Assembly: GCA_020723325.1 (NCBI GenBank)
Contig: DYJD01000012.1
Coordinates: 1 to 64,000, forward strand
Source: Desulfosudis oleivorans
GTDB taxonomy: Bacteria > Desulfobacterota > Desulfobacteria > Desulfobacterales > SURF-7
Direction of reading: 5' to 3'
Length of the DNA: 64,000 nucleotides
Below, piece after piece: positions 52,822 to 63,176 of this stretch. Every line of letters starts with the position of its first letter. Within the stretch, counting starts at the first letter, position 1. The notes beneath the pieces were generated by a model. That model had not been told where the DNA came from. It worked only from the letters and a program-made list of their open reading frames with translations, and did no database searches. The translations under genes and the position numbers were made by a program.

Positions 52822-52937
52822 AATAAAACCTCATAAATAAAATCGTTTGTTTCTTCTCATGAACACTGATAACACAAAAAAACATAAAAAACAATGAATA
52901 GTTTTTCCGCAGCCGCGCAGTTTTAAAAACAATAAAA

Positions 52938-52966
52938 AACCCCGTTGCAAACAGCACAACGGGGTT
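52938..52966 (-). terminator. intrinsic terminator of groESL
   Basis: AACCCCGTTG (52938-52947) pairs with CAACGGGGTT (52957-52966); on the minus strand it is followed by a T-tract. It lies 25 bases after the groEL stop. Confidence 0.85.
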
Positions 52967-52990
52967 CCGGCATTTATAACAAACGGTTCA

Positions 52991-54640
<1,650 letters not shown>

Positions 54641-54928
54641 TTAATTGATTACACCCAAAACATCATCTTCTCTCATGAACAAGTGCTCGACGCCATTGAC
54701 CTTGATTTCCGTACCGGCGTATTTGGAAAAAAGAATCCGGTCGTCCTTTTTCACATCCAGGGGCGTGCGCTTGCCGTCATCGCCCATTTTCCCAGGTCCT
54801 ACTGCAACCACTTTGCCTTCTTGGGGTTTTTCCTTGGCAGTATCGGGAATGATGATCCCCCCGGCGCTCTTTTTTTCCTCTTCCACTCTCAGTACCAAAA
54901 TGCGATCATTTAAGGGCCTGATTTTCAT
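54641..54928 (-). CDS. groES: GroES co-chaperonin
   Basis: A 95-residue co-chaperonin: [18 protein letters not shown], then the mobile loop [18 protein letters not shown]. It caps GroEL. GGAGGA gives the ribosome site. I saw no CIRCE operator (TTAGCACTC-type) in the 300 bases upstream, so control is probably not by HrcA at this promoter, or the promoter lies further away. Confidence 0.97.
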   Translation of the reverse strand: MKIRPLNDRILVLRVEEEKKSAGGIIIPDTAKEKPQEGKVVAVGPGKMGDDGKRTPLDVKKDDRILFSKYAGTEIKVNGVEHLFMREDDVLGVIN

Positions 54929-55237
54929 TTAAAAATTCCTCCTTCCATGCTTGCTGCAGTCTTAAGGGTTTGTTTCATTCGCATTATTAAATGAATTCTG
55001 GAATGAAGAACGGATCAGCAGGAAAACGTGCCTTCCGTTGTATCCGTGATGTATCACGCACATCCGGCCCATGGGATTTTTACAAACCACGCCGAATCAT
55101 CCCCTGGGTTTTGAACCACCCAAAGCCGGAATGACTGAATTTAATCACCATCACCTGCTTGTCAAGACATCCGCGTAAAAATCAAAAGCAGCCCAGGGCG
55201 CAAATAACCGACCGAATTTAAACAGCCATATATTTTT
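54929..55237. other. groESL promoter region
   Basis: About 300 bp between groES and etfA, both minus strand. It should contain the groESL promoter and the etfA terminator. No CIRCE element and no clear heat-shock sigma32 promoter were identified by eye. Confidence 0.3.
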
Positions 55238-56224
55238 TCAACCCTGGGTGCTCTGCCGGTATTTCTCGATGAGAAGGGGCAGAAAGGTGGTGAGATCTTC
55301 CACAATCCCGATATCGGCCACGGAAAAAATCACGGCCTGGGAATCGGTGTTGATGGCCATGATGGTTTGGGCGTTCTTGATGGCCATGGTATGTTGCCGG
55401 GCGCCGGAAATGCCGCAAGCCAGATACAGTTTGGGTCCCACTTGTTTGCCGGTTTCACCGATCTGCCGGGAATACGGTAGCCAGCCCAGGTCGCACACCG
55501 GGCGCGAGCCGGCCACGGCGCTGTTTTGCATGATTCCGGCAAGTTCCCGAATCAGATCCATATTTTCAATCTTGCCCACCCCGCGGCCGGCAGCCACAAT
55601 GACATCCGCTGTTTCCACGACATTGTCTTTTTCCTCTGTGGATACAAGGGCAAGGGGCATGAAGCGCGCTGTTGGCCGGGGGATAATTGCCTGCTCCATA
55701 CGGCCTTGATTCAAAACCGGCCGTGCTTTCTGAAAAGGAAACGCGCCGGACAGGATGGTAAAAACCGTGGGCGTCTTTAATGGCGTGATCTCCATTTGCA
55801 ATTTGCCGTTAAACAGGGCCCGGCGGAAAAAAAGCTGTTGGTTTTCCATACGGATATCTTCCACCGCGGTGATACAGGCGCCGTCAAAGGCCTGGGCCAG
55901 GCCGGCGGCAACCTGACAGGCCCGCATGGTATGGGGCAGACAGATAAAACGGGGGGCATATTTCTTCACAACCTCCCTAGCCGCCTCCAGCAATCGATAT
56001 GGGTTGGGCAGATCCGGTTTTTCAGCTTCCAGAACTATGATGTCCAGACCATGAGTTTCGGAGAGGGTTTTGGCGGTTTCCGCCATATTGTTTCCAGGAA
56101 GCAACAGGCCCTTGCGGCTGCCGGCAGGCAAGGGGAAGTGCCCTGCCAAGGCCAGCAAGTCCAGGTGGGAGGGCAGCAGACGATCTTCGATGGTTTCAGC
56201 AATGAGCAGCAACTCCATATTCAT
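55238..56224 (-). CDS. etfA: electron-transfer flavoprotein alpha subunit
   Basis: A 328-residue ETF alpha. The FAD-binding C-terminal domain carries GSRPVCDLGWLPYSRQIGET and KLYLACGISGARQHTMAI with INTDSQAVIFSVADIGIV. With EtfB it takes electrons from acyl-CoA dehydrogenases. The gene overlaps etfB by 4 bases. It is the second gene of the operon and lies in the same catabolic locus as the dehydrogenases at 58029 and 59297. Confidence 0.95.
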   Translation of the reverse strand: MNMELLLIAETIEDRLLPSHLDLLALAGHFPLPAGSRKGLLLPGNNMAETAKTLSETHGLDIIVLEAEKPDLPNPYRLLEAAREVVKKYAPRFICLPHTMRACQVAAGLAQAFDGACITAVEDIRMENQQLFFRRALFNGKLQMEITPLKTPTVFTILSGAFPFQKARPVLNQGRMEQAIIPRPTARFMPLALVSTEEKDNVVETADVIVAAGRGVGKIENMDLIRELAGIMQNSAVAGSRPVCDLGWLPYSRQIGETGKQVGPKLYLACGISGARQHTMAIKNAQTIMAINTDSQAVIFSVADIGIVEDLTTFLPLLIEKYRQSTQG

Positions 56225-57021
56225 CCAATCCCCATGGATTTTTGCAACAAGGATTTTTCATTAAGGATCTGAAGCAGTTTTTCCGCTTTTTCAGCAGCCG
56301 ATCCTGTGAGGAACACGCAGCGGGAGCTTTCCGGTGGCGGTCCTAGAGAGTGCACTGCAATCTCGGCTTGGCCGGCGGCCATACCTGTGCTGTCCAGGCA
56401 AATCAACTGCTTTGACCGGGAGCGTAGCATATTGGACAAGGATGGATAGCGTGGGCGGTTGATCCCGGATTGAATGGTCAGCAAGGCCGGCATGGCCAGA
56501 GAGATCTTTTCCGACAAGCCCCCTTCCATTTCGCATTCCACTTGGATGCGTTTTTCAGCCGGGATGATGGTCTGTCGAACCACACTGGTGGCACAAGTGA
56601 AATCCAGCATCGCCGCCAAAAAAGGCCCTACCAGGGATTGCATGTCATCCTCGGCCATGACGCCGGTTAGGATCAGATCGTAATTGCCGGAAGCGGCATA
56701 GGCGGCAATGAGGCCGGCGATTTGCTTTGCTTCGCAAAATCCCTGGGTTTCATGGCGGATGTGGACGGCATTGTCCGCGCCCACGGCCATGGCCCTGCGC
56801 AGGACAGGCTGCACATCTTCAGGCCCCACGGAGACGGCATCCACCGTCACTTGGGGGAAAGCCTCGCGAATGCACAAGGCCTCCTCCAGGGCGAATTCGT
56901 CAAAGCGATTCATCCGGTATTCCTTGAGGCTGGTTTCCGCCAACCAGGGAATCCGGGTATCGACCAAAAGGGGGGACAATATTTCCGGCACGGCTTTGAT
57001 GCATACCAAGATTTTTTTCAT
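56221..57021 (-). CDS. etfB: electron-transfer flavoprotein beta subunit
   Basis: A 266-residue ETF beta: MKKILVCIKAVPEI at the start, YRMNRFDEFALEEALCIRE, and DLILTGVMAEDDMQSLVG in the nucleotide-binding area. It opens the etfBA operon, divergent from the phosphatase at 57141. The AMP-binding area differs somewhat from mitochondrial-type EtfB. The palindromic operator at 57057 lies 36 bases before the start, so a TetR-type repressor probably controls it. Confidence 0.93.
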   Translation of the reverse strand: MKKILVCIKAVPEILSPLLVDTRIPWLAETSLKEYRMNRFDEFALEEALCIREAFPQVTVDAVSVGPEDVQPVLRRAMAVGADNAVHIRHETQGFCEAKQIAGLIAAYAASGNYDLILTGVMAEDDMQSLVGPFLAAMLDFTCATSVVRQTIIPAEKRIQVECEMEGGLSEKISLAMPALLTIQSGINRPRYPSLSNMLRSRSKQLICLDSTGMAAGQAEIAVHSLGPPPESSRCVFLTGSAAEKAEKLLQILNEKSLLQKSMGIG

Positions 57022-57056
57022 GCCCCTTTATATACCATGAATTATCGCCTGTAAAT

Positions 57057-57086
57057 AAAAAAATCGAGCGAACGCTCGATTTTTTA
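57057..57086. promoter_or_regulatory. palindromic TetR-type operator in divergent promoter
   Basis: AAATCGAGCG and CGCTCGATTT mirror each other around AA, extended by A- and T-runs, so it could also act as a terminator hairpin. It lies between the divergent etfB (57021) and phosphatase (57141) genes, right before a TTGACA at about 57088, so an operator is more likely. The TetR gene at 61371 is a candidate binder. Confidence 0.6.
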
Positions 57087-57140
57087 TTGACAAGCCTTGC
57101 CCCTTTCGCTAAGGTTCGGCATCACAAGACAAGGGAAACC

Positions 57141-57851
57141 ATGAGCACTTTATATCTTATCCGACATGCCCAGGCCTCTTTCGGCAAAACCGATTATGAT
57201 GCCCTTTCCGAACTAGGACATATCCAGGCCCGTATCCTGGCAGGACATTTGATGAAAATGGGAATGGCTTTCCAAGTGGTGATAACCGGCACCCTCAAAC
57301 GCCATCAGGAAACCGCCCAAGCCCTGTTGGATCAGCTTGCGGCCGTGGGTGGAGCGCTGCCGGAGGTACGGCAATGGCCGGCTTTCAATGAATATGATTC
57401 AGAGGCGGCCCTGAAAAAAATCCTGCCGGTCATGGTGGAAAGGGATCCGGAGATCGGCAGACAGGCGGCCCTAATGTTCGACGACGCCCGTTCCTTTCAA
57501 CTGGTTTTTAAAAAAGTGATGCAGGCCTGGGCCGCCGGGGATTATGCTTGGCCGGATCTGGAAACCTGGCCGGATTTCACCGGCCGGGTAAGAACAGCCA
57601 TAGATAAAATCATGTCGGAAGACGGCAAGGGCCGGAATATCGTCGTGTTCACTTCCGGCGGACCCATTTCCGCGGCCGTGCAGAAGGCCCTGGCCCTTTC
57701 CAACGCCGAAACCCTGGGCCTGGGCTGGCAGGTGGCCAATGCTTCCATCACCCGCTTTAAATATACATCCGAGCGCATTACGTTGTCCACCTTCAATGAA
57801 TATGCCCATTTGGAAACAGCCGGCCGGAATGGGTTGGTGACCTATCGGTGA
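57141..57851 (+). CDS. histidine phosphatase (phosphoglycerate mutase-like)
   Basis: A 236-residue histidine phosphatase. LYLIRHAQASFGKTDYD carries the RHG-type catalytic His (RHA here), with a TGTLKRHQETA box and VVFTSGGPISA in place of the usual SHGG box, so the second catalytic His is replaced by Ser-Gly. It may act on a small phosphate ester. It sits at the head of a fatty-acid locus, suggesting a role with the phosphorylated intermediates made by the kinase at 62084. The ATG at 57141 is chosen over an upstream TTG. Confidence 0.75.
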   Translation: MSTLYLIRHAQASFGKTDYDALSELGHIQARILAGHLMKMGMAFQVVITGTLKRHQETAQALLDQLAAVGGALPEVRQWPAFNEYDSEAALKKILPVMVERDPEIGRQAALMFDDARSFQLVFKKVMQAWAAGDYAWPDLETWPDFTGRVRTAIDKIMSEDGKGRNIVVFTSGGPISAAVQKALALSNAETLGLGWQVANASITRFKYTSERITLSTFNEYAHLETAGRNGLVTYR

Positions 57852-57917
57852 AAGGAACCGGATTCGGGATGCGAGCTGCGGGATACGAACAACCACTGGA
57901 AATGCGTATAATTTTTT

Positions 57918-58003
57918 CGGGGTCGGGGTCGGTATCGGGATCGCAATCGAAATTTAGCATAAAATCTCGATACCGATTCCGATACCGATACCGACCCCGA
58001 TCC
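57918..58003. repeat. inverted hexanucleotide repeat array GGTATC/GGTCGG
   Basis: The left arm (57918-57950) has units such as GGTCGGGGTCGGTATCGG. The right arm (57967-58003) is its approximate reverse complement, CGATACCGATACCGACCCCG. Together they could form a long hairpin just before the dehydrogenase at 58029. The same unit recurs at 61123. Confidence 0.6.
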
Positions 58004-58028
58004 TGAAAATGCTGAAAGGAGCAAAAAA

Positions 58029-59252
58029 ATGAATTTTGAAATCTCTGAAAAAATGCAGATCATTCTGGACATGATCAATGAATTCGTGGACAAGGAATTG
58101 ATCCCGCTGGAACCGGAGTTCATCAACAAGGAGTTTGTGGACATGGTGCCGGCCCTTGCGGAAAAGCGTCGCATGGTCAAGCAGATGGAATTATGGGCCC
58201 CCAACCATCCCAAGGAGCTGGGGGGCATGGGCCTGAACCTGCTGGAACACGGCCTGGTGTCCGAAGCCCTGGGCCGCACGCCCATCGGCCATTATGTTTT
58301 CGGCTGCCAGGCCCCGGATGCTGGCAACATCGAAATCCTGCATCTGCATGGCACCCCGGCCCAAAAGGAACAATACCTGAAGCCCCTGGTGGAAGGCAAA
58401 ATCAGAAGTTGTTTTTCCATGACCGAGGTCGACATGCCCGGCTCCAATCCGGTCATGCTGGAAACCACGGCGGTGAAGGACGGCAATGACTATGTGATCA
58501 ACGGCCACAAGTGGTATTCAACCGCGGCCGACGGCGCCGCCTTTTCCATTGTCATGGCCGTCACCAATCCGGATGCGCCCGCTTATATGCAGGCCAGCAT
58601 GATCATCGTGCCCACCAATACCCCCGGCTACAACCTGGTGCGCAATATTCCGGTCATGGGCCATCGCGGCAGTGATTATGCCAGCCATGGGGAGATTCTG
58701 TTCCAGTCCTGCCGGGTGCCCCAGGAGAACCGTCTGGGACCGGAAGGCCACGGCTTCATCATGGCCCAGGAACGCCTGGGGCCTGGCCGCATCCATCATT
58801 GCATGCGCTGGCTGGGGATCTGCAACCGTTCCTTTGACCTCATGTGCAAACGGGCCAACCAGCGCCTGATATCACCGGACGGCAAGACCCTGGCCACCAA
58901 GCAGATCATCCAGGCCTGGATCGCCGAATCCGCGGCCGAGATTCAGGCGGCCCGGCTCATGACCCTGCATGCGGCCTGGAAAATCGACACCCAGGGCGCC
59001 AAGGCGGCTCGCTACGACATTTCCTTCATCAAATTCATGGTGGCCAATACCATGCAGCAGGTCATCGATCGCGCCTTGCAGGTGCACGGTGGTTTGGGCA
59101 TGACCGACGACACGATTCTGGCCTATTTCTTCCGCCACGAGCGCGCCGCGCGCATTTACGACGGTGCCGACGAAGTGCATAAAATGGCCGTGGCCAAGCG
59201 GATTCTCCAGGCCCATAAGGAGTCCGGTTACCGTGCCGCCTTGAATATCTGA
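58029..59252 (+). CDS. acyl-CoA dehydrogenase (ACAD10/11-like)
   Basis: A 407-residue flavoprotein. CFSMTEVDMPGSNP is the FAD-adjacent motif, INGHKWYSTAA and the HGGLGMTDDTILAYFFRHERA region are typical, and ARIYDGADEVHKMAVAKRIL carries Asp where many relatives have Glu, as in ACAD10/11. GAAAGGAG precedes the ATG. The APH kinase at 62084 resembles the N-terminal domain of ACAD10/11, so the two may act together on a hydroxyacyl-CoA. It is the first of two dehydrogenase genes. Confidence 0.88.
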   Translation: MNFEISEKMQIILDMINEFVDKELIPLEPEFINKEFVDMVPALAEKRRMVKQMELWAPNHPKELGGMGLNLLEHGLVSEALGRTPIGHYVFGCQAPDAGNIEILHLHGTPAQKEQYLKPLVEGKIRSCFSMTEVDMPGSNPVMLETTAVKDGNDYVINGHKWYSTAADGAAFSIVMAVTNPDAPAYMQASMIIVPTNTPGYNLVRNIPVMGHRGSDYASHGEILFQSCRVPQENRLGPEGHGFIMAQERLGPGRIHHCMRWLGICNRSFDLMCKRANQRLISPDGKTLATKQIIQAWIAESAAEIQAARLMTLHAAWKIDTQGAKAARYDISFIKFMVANTMQQVIDRALQVHGGLGMTDDTILAYFFRHERAARIYDGADEVHKMAVAKRILQAHKESGYRAALNI

Positions 59253-59296
59253 TACTGGCTGCAACCCATTGGGATTGAATAAGAAGGAGGGATAAA

Positions 59297-61102
59297 ATGG
59301 CTGGAAAATTTTTCAGCATGCGCAATCTGAAATTTCTCTTGTATGAAGTCTTCGATTGTCCGGCCCTTGCGGGCTATGACTACTACAGCCAGCACAACCG
59401 CAAGGCCGTGGACATGGTGCTTGCGGCTGCCGCCAAAATGGCCGGGGATCTGCTCTGGCCGATTTTAAAGGAAATGGATGAACATCCGCCCAGGTTGGAG
59501 AACGGCCGGGTCAAGGTACATGCGGATGTGAAAAAAATCCTGAAAGAAGCCGGTGCCGGCGGCTGGATCGGCGCCCATTTTCCAGCGGAGCTGGACGGCG
59601 AGCAAATGCCCCTGATGGTGGGCAGCGCCGCGCGGTTTATCTTTGCCGCCGCCAACTATTCCGGCGCGGTTTACGCCGATCTTTGCGCTGGCGCGGCCCA
59701 TTTGATCGCCGCCTTCGGCAGCCCCCGGTTGATCGCAACCTATGTACCCAGGATGTTGTCCGGCTCCTGGCAGGGCACCATGGCCCTGACCGAACCCCAG
59801 GCCGGCAGTTCCCTGTCCGACATCGTAACAAGCGCTGCCCCAATGGGAGAAGGCGTATACCGCATCAAGGGCCAGAAAATTTTCATCTCCGCCGGAGATC
59901 ATGACGGCGCGGAGAACGTGGTGCACCTGATGCTGGCCAAAATCGAAGGGGCGCCGCCGGGGGCCCGGGGCATTTCCCTGTTTGTGGTCCCCAAAAAACG
60001 GCCGGATGCTTCCGGCTATTTGGCGGATAATGACGTCACCGTTACCGCGGTTTATCACAAGCTCGGCTACCGCGGGGCACCCATAACAGAGCTTAGCATG
60101 GGCGAAAAAAACGATTGCATCGGCTATCTGGTGGGCGAGCCCCATCAAGGCTTGAAATACATGTTTCAAATGATGAACGAGGCCCGCCTGGGGGTGGGCC
60201 TGGGCGCCACGGCCATTGCCTCCGCCGCCTATTACGCGGCCCTGGAATATGCCAAGGCCAGAACCCAAGGCCGTAAAATACACGAGAAGGATCCCAATCT
60301 GCCCCAGATTCCCATCATCGAACACGCCGATGTCAAGCGTATGCTCTTGTTTCAGCGGGCCGTAGTGGAAGGTTCGCTGGCCCTGCTGCTGCAATGCTCC
60401 CTATATGCCGATCTGGAAAAAATCACCCAGGGTGAAGAAAAGGAACGGAATCATCTGCTGCTGGAACTCCTGACACCGGTGGCCAAAACCTACCCGTCGG
60501 AAATGGGTATCCTTTCCGTGAGCGCCGGCCTGCAATGCTTCGGCGGTTATGGATATTGCGATGATTTTCCCCTGGAGCAATACTACCGGGACGCCCGCAT
60601 CCATCCCATCCATGAGGGCACCACCGCCATCCAGGGCATGGATCTTTTGGGCCGCAAAGTGGTCATGAAGGACGGCCAGGCCTTTTTGCTATTTGCCGGG
60701 GAAGTCGACAGGGTCATCCAAGCCGCCCAGGACGAGCCCATGCTGGCCCCCCTTTCGGAAAAACTCCGGGAAGCCATGACCAGACTTCAGAATGTAACCC
60801 TGCATCTCGGCCGCAAGGCCCGGACCGAAGGGGTGGAACCTTTCCTGGCCGACGCCGTTTTATACCTGGAACTCTTCGGGATCATCGTTATCGCCTGGCA
60901 ATGGCTGCTCCAGGCCCAAACTGCCCGCCTGGCCCTTGCAAAAAATTGTTCCCAAGGAGAAATGAATTTTTATCAAGGAAAGCTGTTTGCCTGCCGGTAT
61001 TTTTTCGGGTATGAATTGCCCAAGACGCTGGGACTGGCGGAACGTTTGACCGCGGCGGACAACCTTACCGTAGAAATGCCGGTGAATTGTTTTGGGGATT
61101 AA
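59297..61102 (+). CDS. acyl-CoA dehydrogenase, long form
   Basis: A 601-residue acyl-CoA dehydrogenase. TMALTEPQAGSSLSD is the FAD motif, YRIKGQKIFISAGDHD follows, and the base Glu is in HPIHEGTTAIQGMDLLGRK (about 438). The extra C-terminal domain of about 140 residues matches the large branch that includes DmdC-like enzymes. It lies 44 bases after the 58029 gene with AAGGAGGG as ribosome site, so it is co-transcribed. Electrons go to EtfBA. Confidence 0.9.
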   Translation: MAGKFFSMRNLKFLLYEVFDCPALAGYDYYSQHNRKAVDMVLAAAAKMAGDLLWPILKEMDEHPPRLENGRVKVHADVKKILKEAGAGGWIGAHFPAELDGEQMPLMVGSAARFIFAAANYSGAVYADLCAGAAHLIAAFGSPRLIATYVPRMLSGSWQGTMALTEPQAGSSLSDIVTSAAPMGEGVYRIKGQKIFISAGDHDGAENVVHLMLAKIEGAPPGARGISLFVVPKKRPDASGYLADNDVTVTAVYHKLGYRGAPITELSMGEKNDCIGYLVGEPHQGLKYMFQMMNEARLGVGLGATAIASAAYYAALEYAKARTQGRKIHEKDPNLPQIPIIEHADVKRMLLFQRAVVEGSLALLLQCSLYADLEKITQGEEKERNHLLLELLTPVAKTYPSEMGILSVSAGLQCFGGYGYCDDFPLEQYYRDARIHPIHEGTTAIQGMDLLGRKVVMKDGQAFLLFAGEVDRVIQAAQDEPMLAPLSEKLREAMTRLQNVTLHLGRKARTEGVEPFLADAVLYLELFGIIVIAWQWLLQAQTARLALAKNCSQGEMNFYQGKLFACRYFFGYELPKTLGLAERLTAADNLTVEMPVNCFGD

Positions 61103-61122
61103 GGCGGGATGTGGGATGTCGC

Positions 61123-61156
61123 GTCGGGGTCGGTATCGGTATCGGTATCGGGGTCG
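61123..61156. repeat. TCGGTA hexanucleotide repeat
   Basis: About 34 bases of GGTCGG/GGTATC units (CGGTATCGGTATCGGTATCG), the same as those at 57918. It lies between the dehydrogenase stop and the TetR gene. Confidence 0.6.
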
Positions 61157-61183
61157 AGAAATGAGATGTGGGATGGCACGGCA

Positions 61184-61254
61184 TTTCATTAACCGTTAGC
61201 AATTAGCAATTGATTATTAATAATTAAATAAATAACGGTTAATTATTAATGAAA
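61184..61254. repeat. AT-rich imperfect inverted repeat
   Basis: TTTCATTAACCGTTA (61184-61198) faces TAACGGTTAAT plus TAATGAAA (61233-61254) with a bulge. A hairpin of about 70 nt is possible. It may be a terminator or small insertion. No gene lies here. Confidence 0.35.
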
Positions 61255-61370
61255 AAACAGCGGATGCGGGATGCGAGGGAAAAAATAATTTTCAGTTCAG
61301 ATCTCAAATTTCAAATCTCAAATCCTAATATGATAAGACTTTTTCCTGTAAAGGCACTCGGATCATTATA

Positions 61371-62087
61371 ATGAAACTGGAAGACTTTCGCAATCTGGCC
61401 GTCATCTCCATGGAAGATATTTGCCGGGAAATTTTCCAGGAAAACCGGCCTTCCATAAAAATCAAAAAAGAGCCGGTGGGAGTAAAAAACCTTTCCACCA
61501 TTTTTGAGGCCACCCTCAAGCTCAGCAATGAAAAAGGCTTTCAGGCCATGAGCCTGCGGGACCTGTGCCGGGAAACCGGGCTCAGCATGGGCGCCCTGTA
61601 TTCCTATTTTTCCAGCAAGGAGGAATTGCTCGCCATCATTCAGGATCAGGGCCGGCGGATCACCTATAAGATCATGACCGAGAATATCCAAAAGGAGAGC
61701 ACCGCCAGCGGCAAACTGGATGCCGCCATCCGCACCCATCTGTATTTGAGCGAGGTATTGCAGGGCTGGTTCTTTTTTTCCTATATGGAGACCCGCTTTT
61801 TCCGGAAGGAGGAGCACAAAAAAGCCATTGCCAGCGAACTGTTCACCGAGCAGCTTTTCAGCGACATTCTGGAAGAGGGCATGCGTCAAGGGGTGTTTTC
61901 CGTGGAAAACCCGTTGCTGACAGCCGCTGTGATCAAGGCCATGTTGCAGGACTGGTATTTGAAGCGCTGGAAATATTCCCGCCGCGGCATCTCCGTGGAA
62001 GCATACGCCGCCTTTGTGCTCGGCTTTGTGGAGAAATTTGTCATGAGTCCCAATTCAGAATCCACCGGCAAGGAGAACAAAAAATGA
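61371..62087 (+). CDS. TetR-family transcriptional regulator
   Basis: A 238-residue TetR protein. The HTH is at about residues 45-85: NEKGFQAMSLRDLCRETGLS then MGALYSYFSSKEEL. The C-terminal ligand domain is typical in length. The N-terminal 40 residues before the HTH are longer than usual, so the start is uncertain and no ribosome site is clear. It overlaps the kinase gene by 4 bases. It probably controls this locus through the palindrome at 57057, responding to an acyl-CoA. Confidence 0.85.
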   Translation: MKLEDFRNLAVISMEDICREIFQENRPSIKIKKEPVGVKNLSTIFEATLKLSNEKGFQAMSLRDLCRETGLSMGALYSYFSSKEELLAIIQDQGRRITYKIMTENIQKESTASGKLDAAIRTHLYLSEVLQGWFFFSYMETRFFRKEEHKKAIASELFTEQLFSDILEEGMRQGVFSVENPLLTAAVIKAMLQDWYLKRWKYSRRGISVEAYAAFVLGFVEKFVMSPNSESTGKENKK

Positions 62088-63154
62088 CCCATATCGACCA
62101 GTCCGTGGAAATCCGCAAGGGCGAGGAACTGGATCTTGCCAAAGTCGAGACCTTCCTCAAGGATACATTGAAGGATCTGCACGGCGCCATACAGATCCGG
62201 CAGTTTCCCAGTGGTTTTTCCAATTTGACCTATTCGGTGCAGGTAGGGGACCGGGAAATGATTTTGCGAAAACCGCCCCATGGTAAAAAGGCCAAAACCG
62301 CCCATGATATGTCCCGGGAATACCGTATTTTAAAGGCCCTGAAACCGGTTTTCCCCTATGTACCCGAAGCCCTGGTCTACAGCGAGGATCCCAGCGTGGT
62401 GGGCAGCCCTTTCTATGTCATGGAGCGCATCAAGGGCACGATCCTGCGCCGGGAATTGCCCCCAGGCCTCCTTTCCAAACAGGAGACCGGGCGTTTGTGT
62501 GAGAATCTCATGGATGTGCTGTGCAAGCTGCATGGTCTGGATCATGTCGCCATCGGCCTGGACGGCTTCGGCAAACCCGAAGGCTATGTGCGCCGCCAGG
62601 TGGCAGGCTGGAGCTCACGCTACCGGGATGCCAAAACCCCAGACGCCCCGGATTATGAACAGGTGATGCAATGGCTGCATGACCATATGCCCGCGGACAG
62701 CCAAAGGCCGGCCGTGATCCACAACGATTTTAAATTCGACAATGTGGTCTTGAATCCGGAGAATCCCCTGGAAATCATCGGCGTCCTGGACTGGGAAATG
62801 GCCACCATCGGCGATCCCCTCATGGATCTGGGCGCCTCCCTGGCCTATTGGGTCAACCGCGACGACCCGGATACCTTGCAGTTGATCCGCATGCTGCCCA
62901 CCAATGCCGAGGGCATGATGCGCCGGGATGAACTGGTGGCTTTGTATCTTGCCAAAACCGGCCTGAAGCCGGTTTCCTTTGATTTTTATCTGTGTTTCGG
63001 TTTTTTCAGACTGGCGGTGATCGCCCAACAGATTTACTACCGTTTTTATCACGGCCAGACCAAGGACAAACGCTTTGCCATGCTGATCGTGGCCGTGCAG
63101 GTCCTGGAGCAGGCTGCCAAGGAATTGATTGAACGCTCGGATTTGGGGAAATGA
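62084..63154 (+). CDS. APH-family kinase (acyl-CoA phosphotransferase-like)
   Basis: A 356-residue APH-fold kinase. QFPSGFSNLTYSVQVGDREM forms the nucleotide loop region and VIHNDFKFDNVVL (about 213) has the catalytic Asp. VLDWEMATIGDPLMDLG (about 235) has the metal-binding Asp. It resembles the N-terminal kinase part of ACAD10/11, which phosphorylates hydroxyacyl-CoAs before dehydrogenase-type elimination. Here it is a separate gene in a fatty-acid locus. It may instead phosphorylate a different alcohol. Overlap with the TetR gene indicates one operon. Confidence 0.82.
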   Translation: MTHIDQSVEIRKGEELDLAKVETFLKDTLKDLHGAIQIRQFPSGFSNLTYSVQVGDREMILRKPPHGKKAKTAHDMSREYRILKALKPVFPYVPEALVYSEDPSVVGSPFYVMERIKGTILRRELPPGLLSKQETGRLCENLMDVLCKLHGLDHVAIGLDGFGKPEGYVRRQVAGWSSRYRDAKTPDAPDYEQVMQWLHDHMPADSQRPAVIHNDFKFDNVVLNPENPLEIIGVLDWEMATIGDPLMDLGASLAYWVNRDDPDTLQLIRMLPTNAEGMMRRDELVALYLAKTGLKPVSFDFYLCFGFFRLAVIAQQIYYRFYHGQTKDKRFAMLIVAVQVLEQAAKELIERSDLGK

Positions 63155-63176
63155 AAGATTCATAAGGAGAATGAAG

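Noticed and set aside
54929-55237. CIRCE operator expected at groESL
   Set aside because: No TTAGCACTC-type inverted repeat was found upstream of groES.
59465-60394. A 309-codon minus-strand frame inside the long acyl-CoA dehydrogenase gene
   Set aside because: Antisense shadow; the plus-strand product has complete FAD and catalytic motifs.
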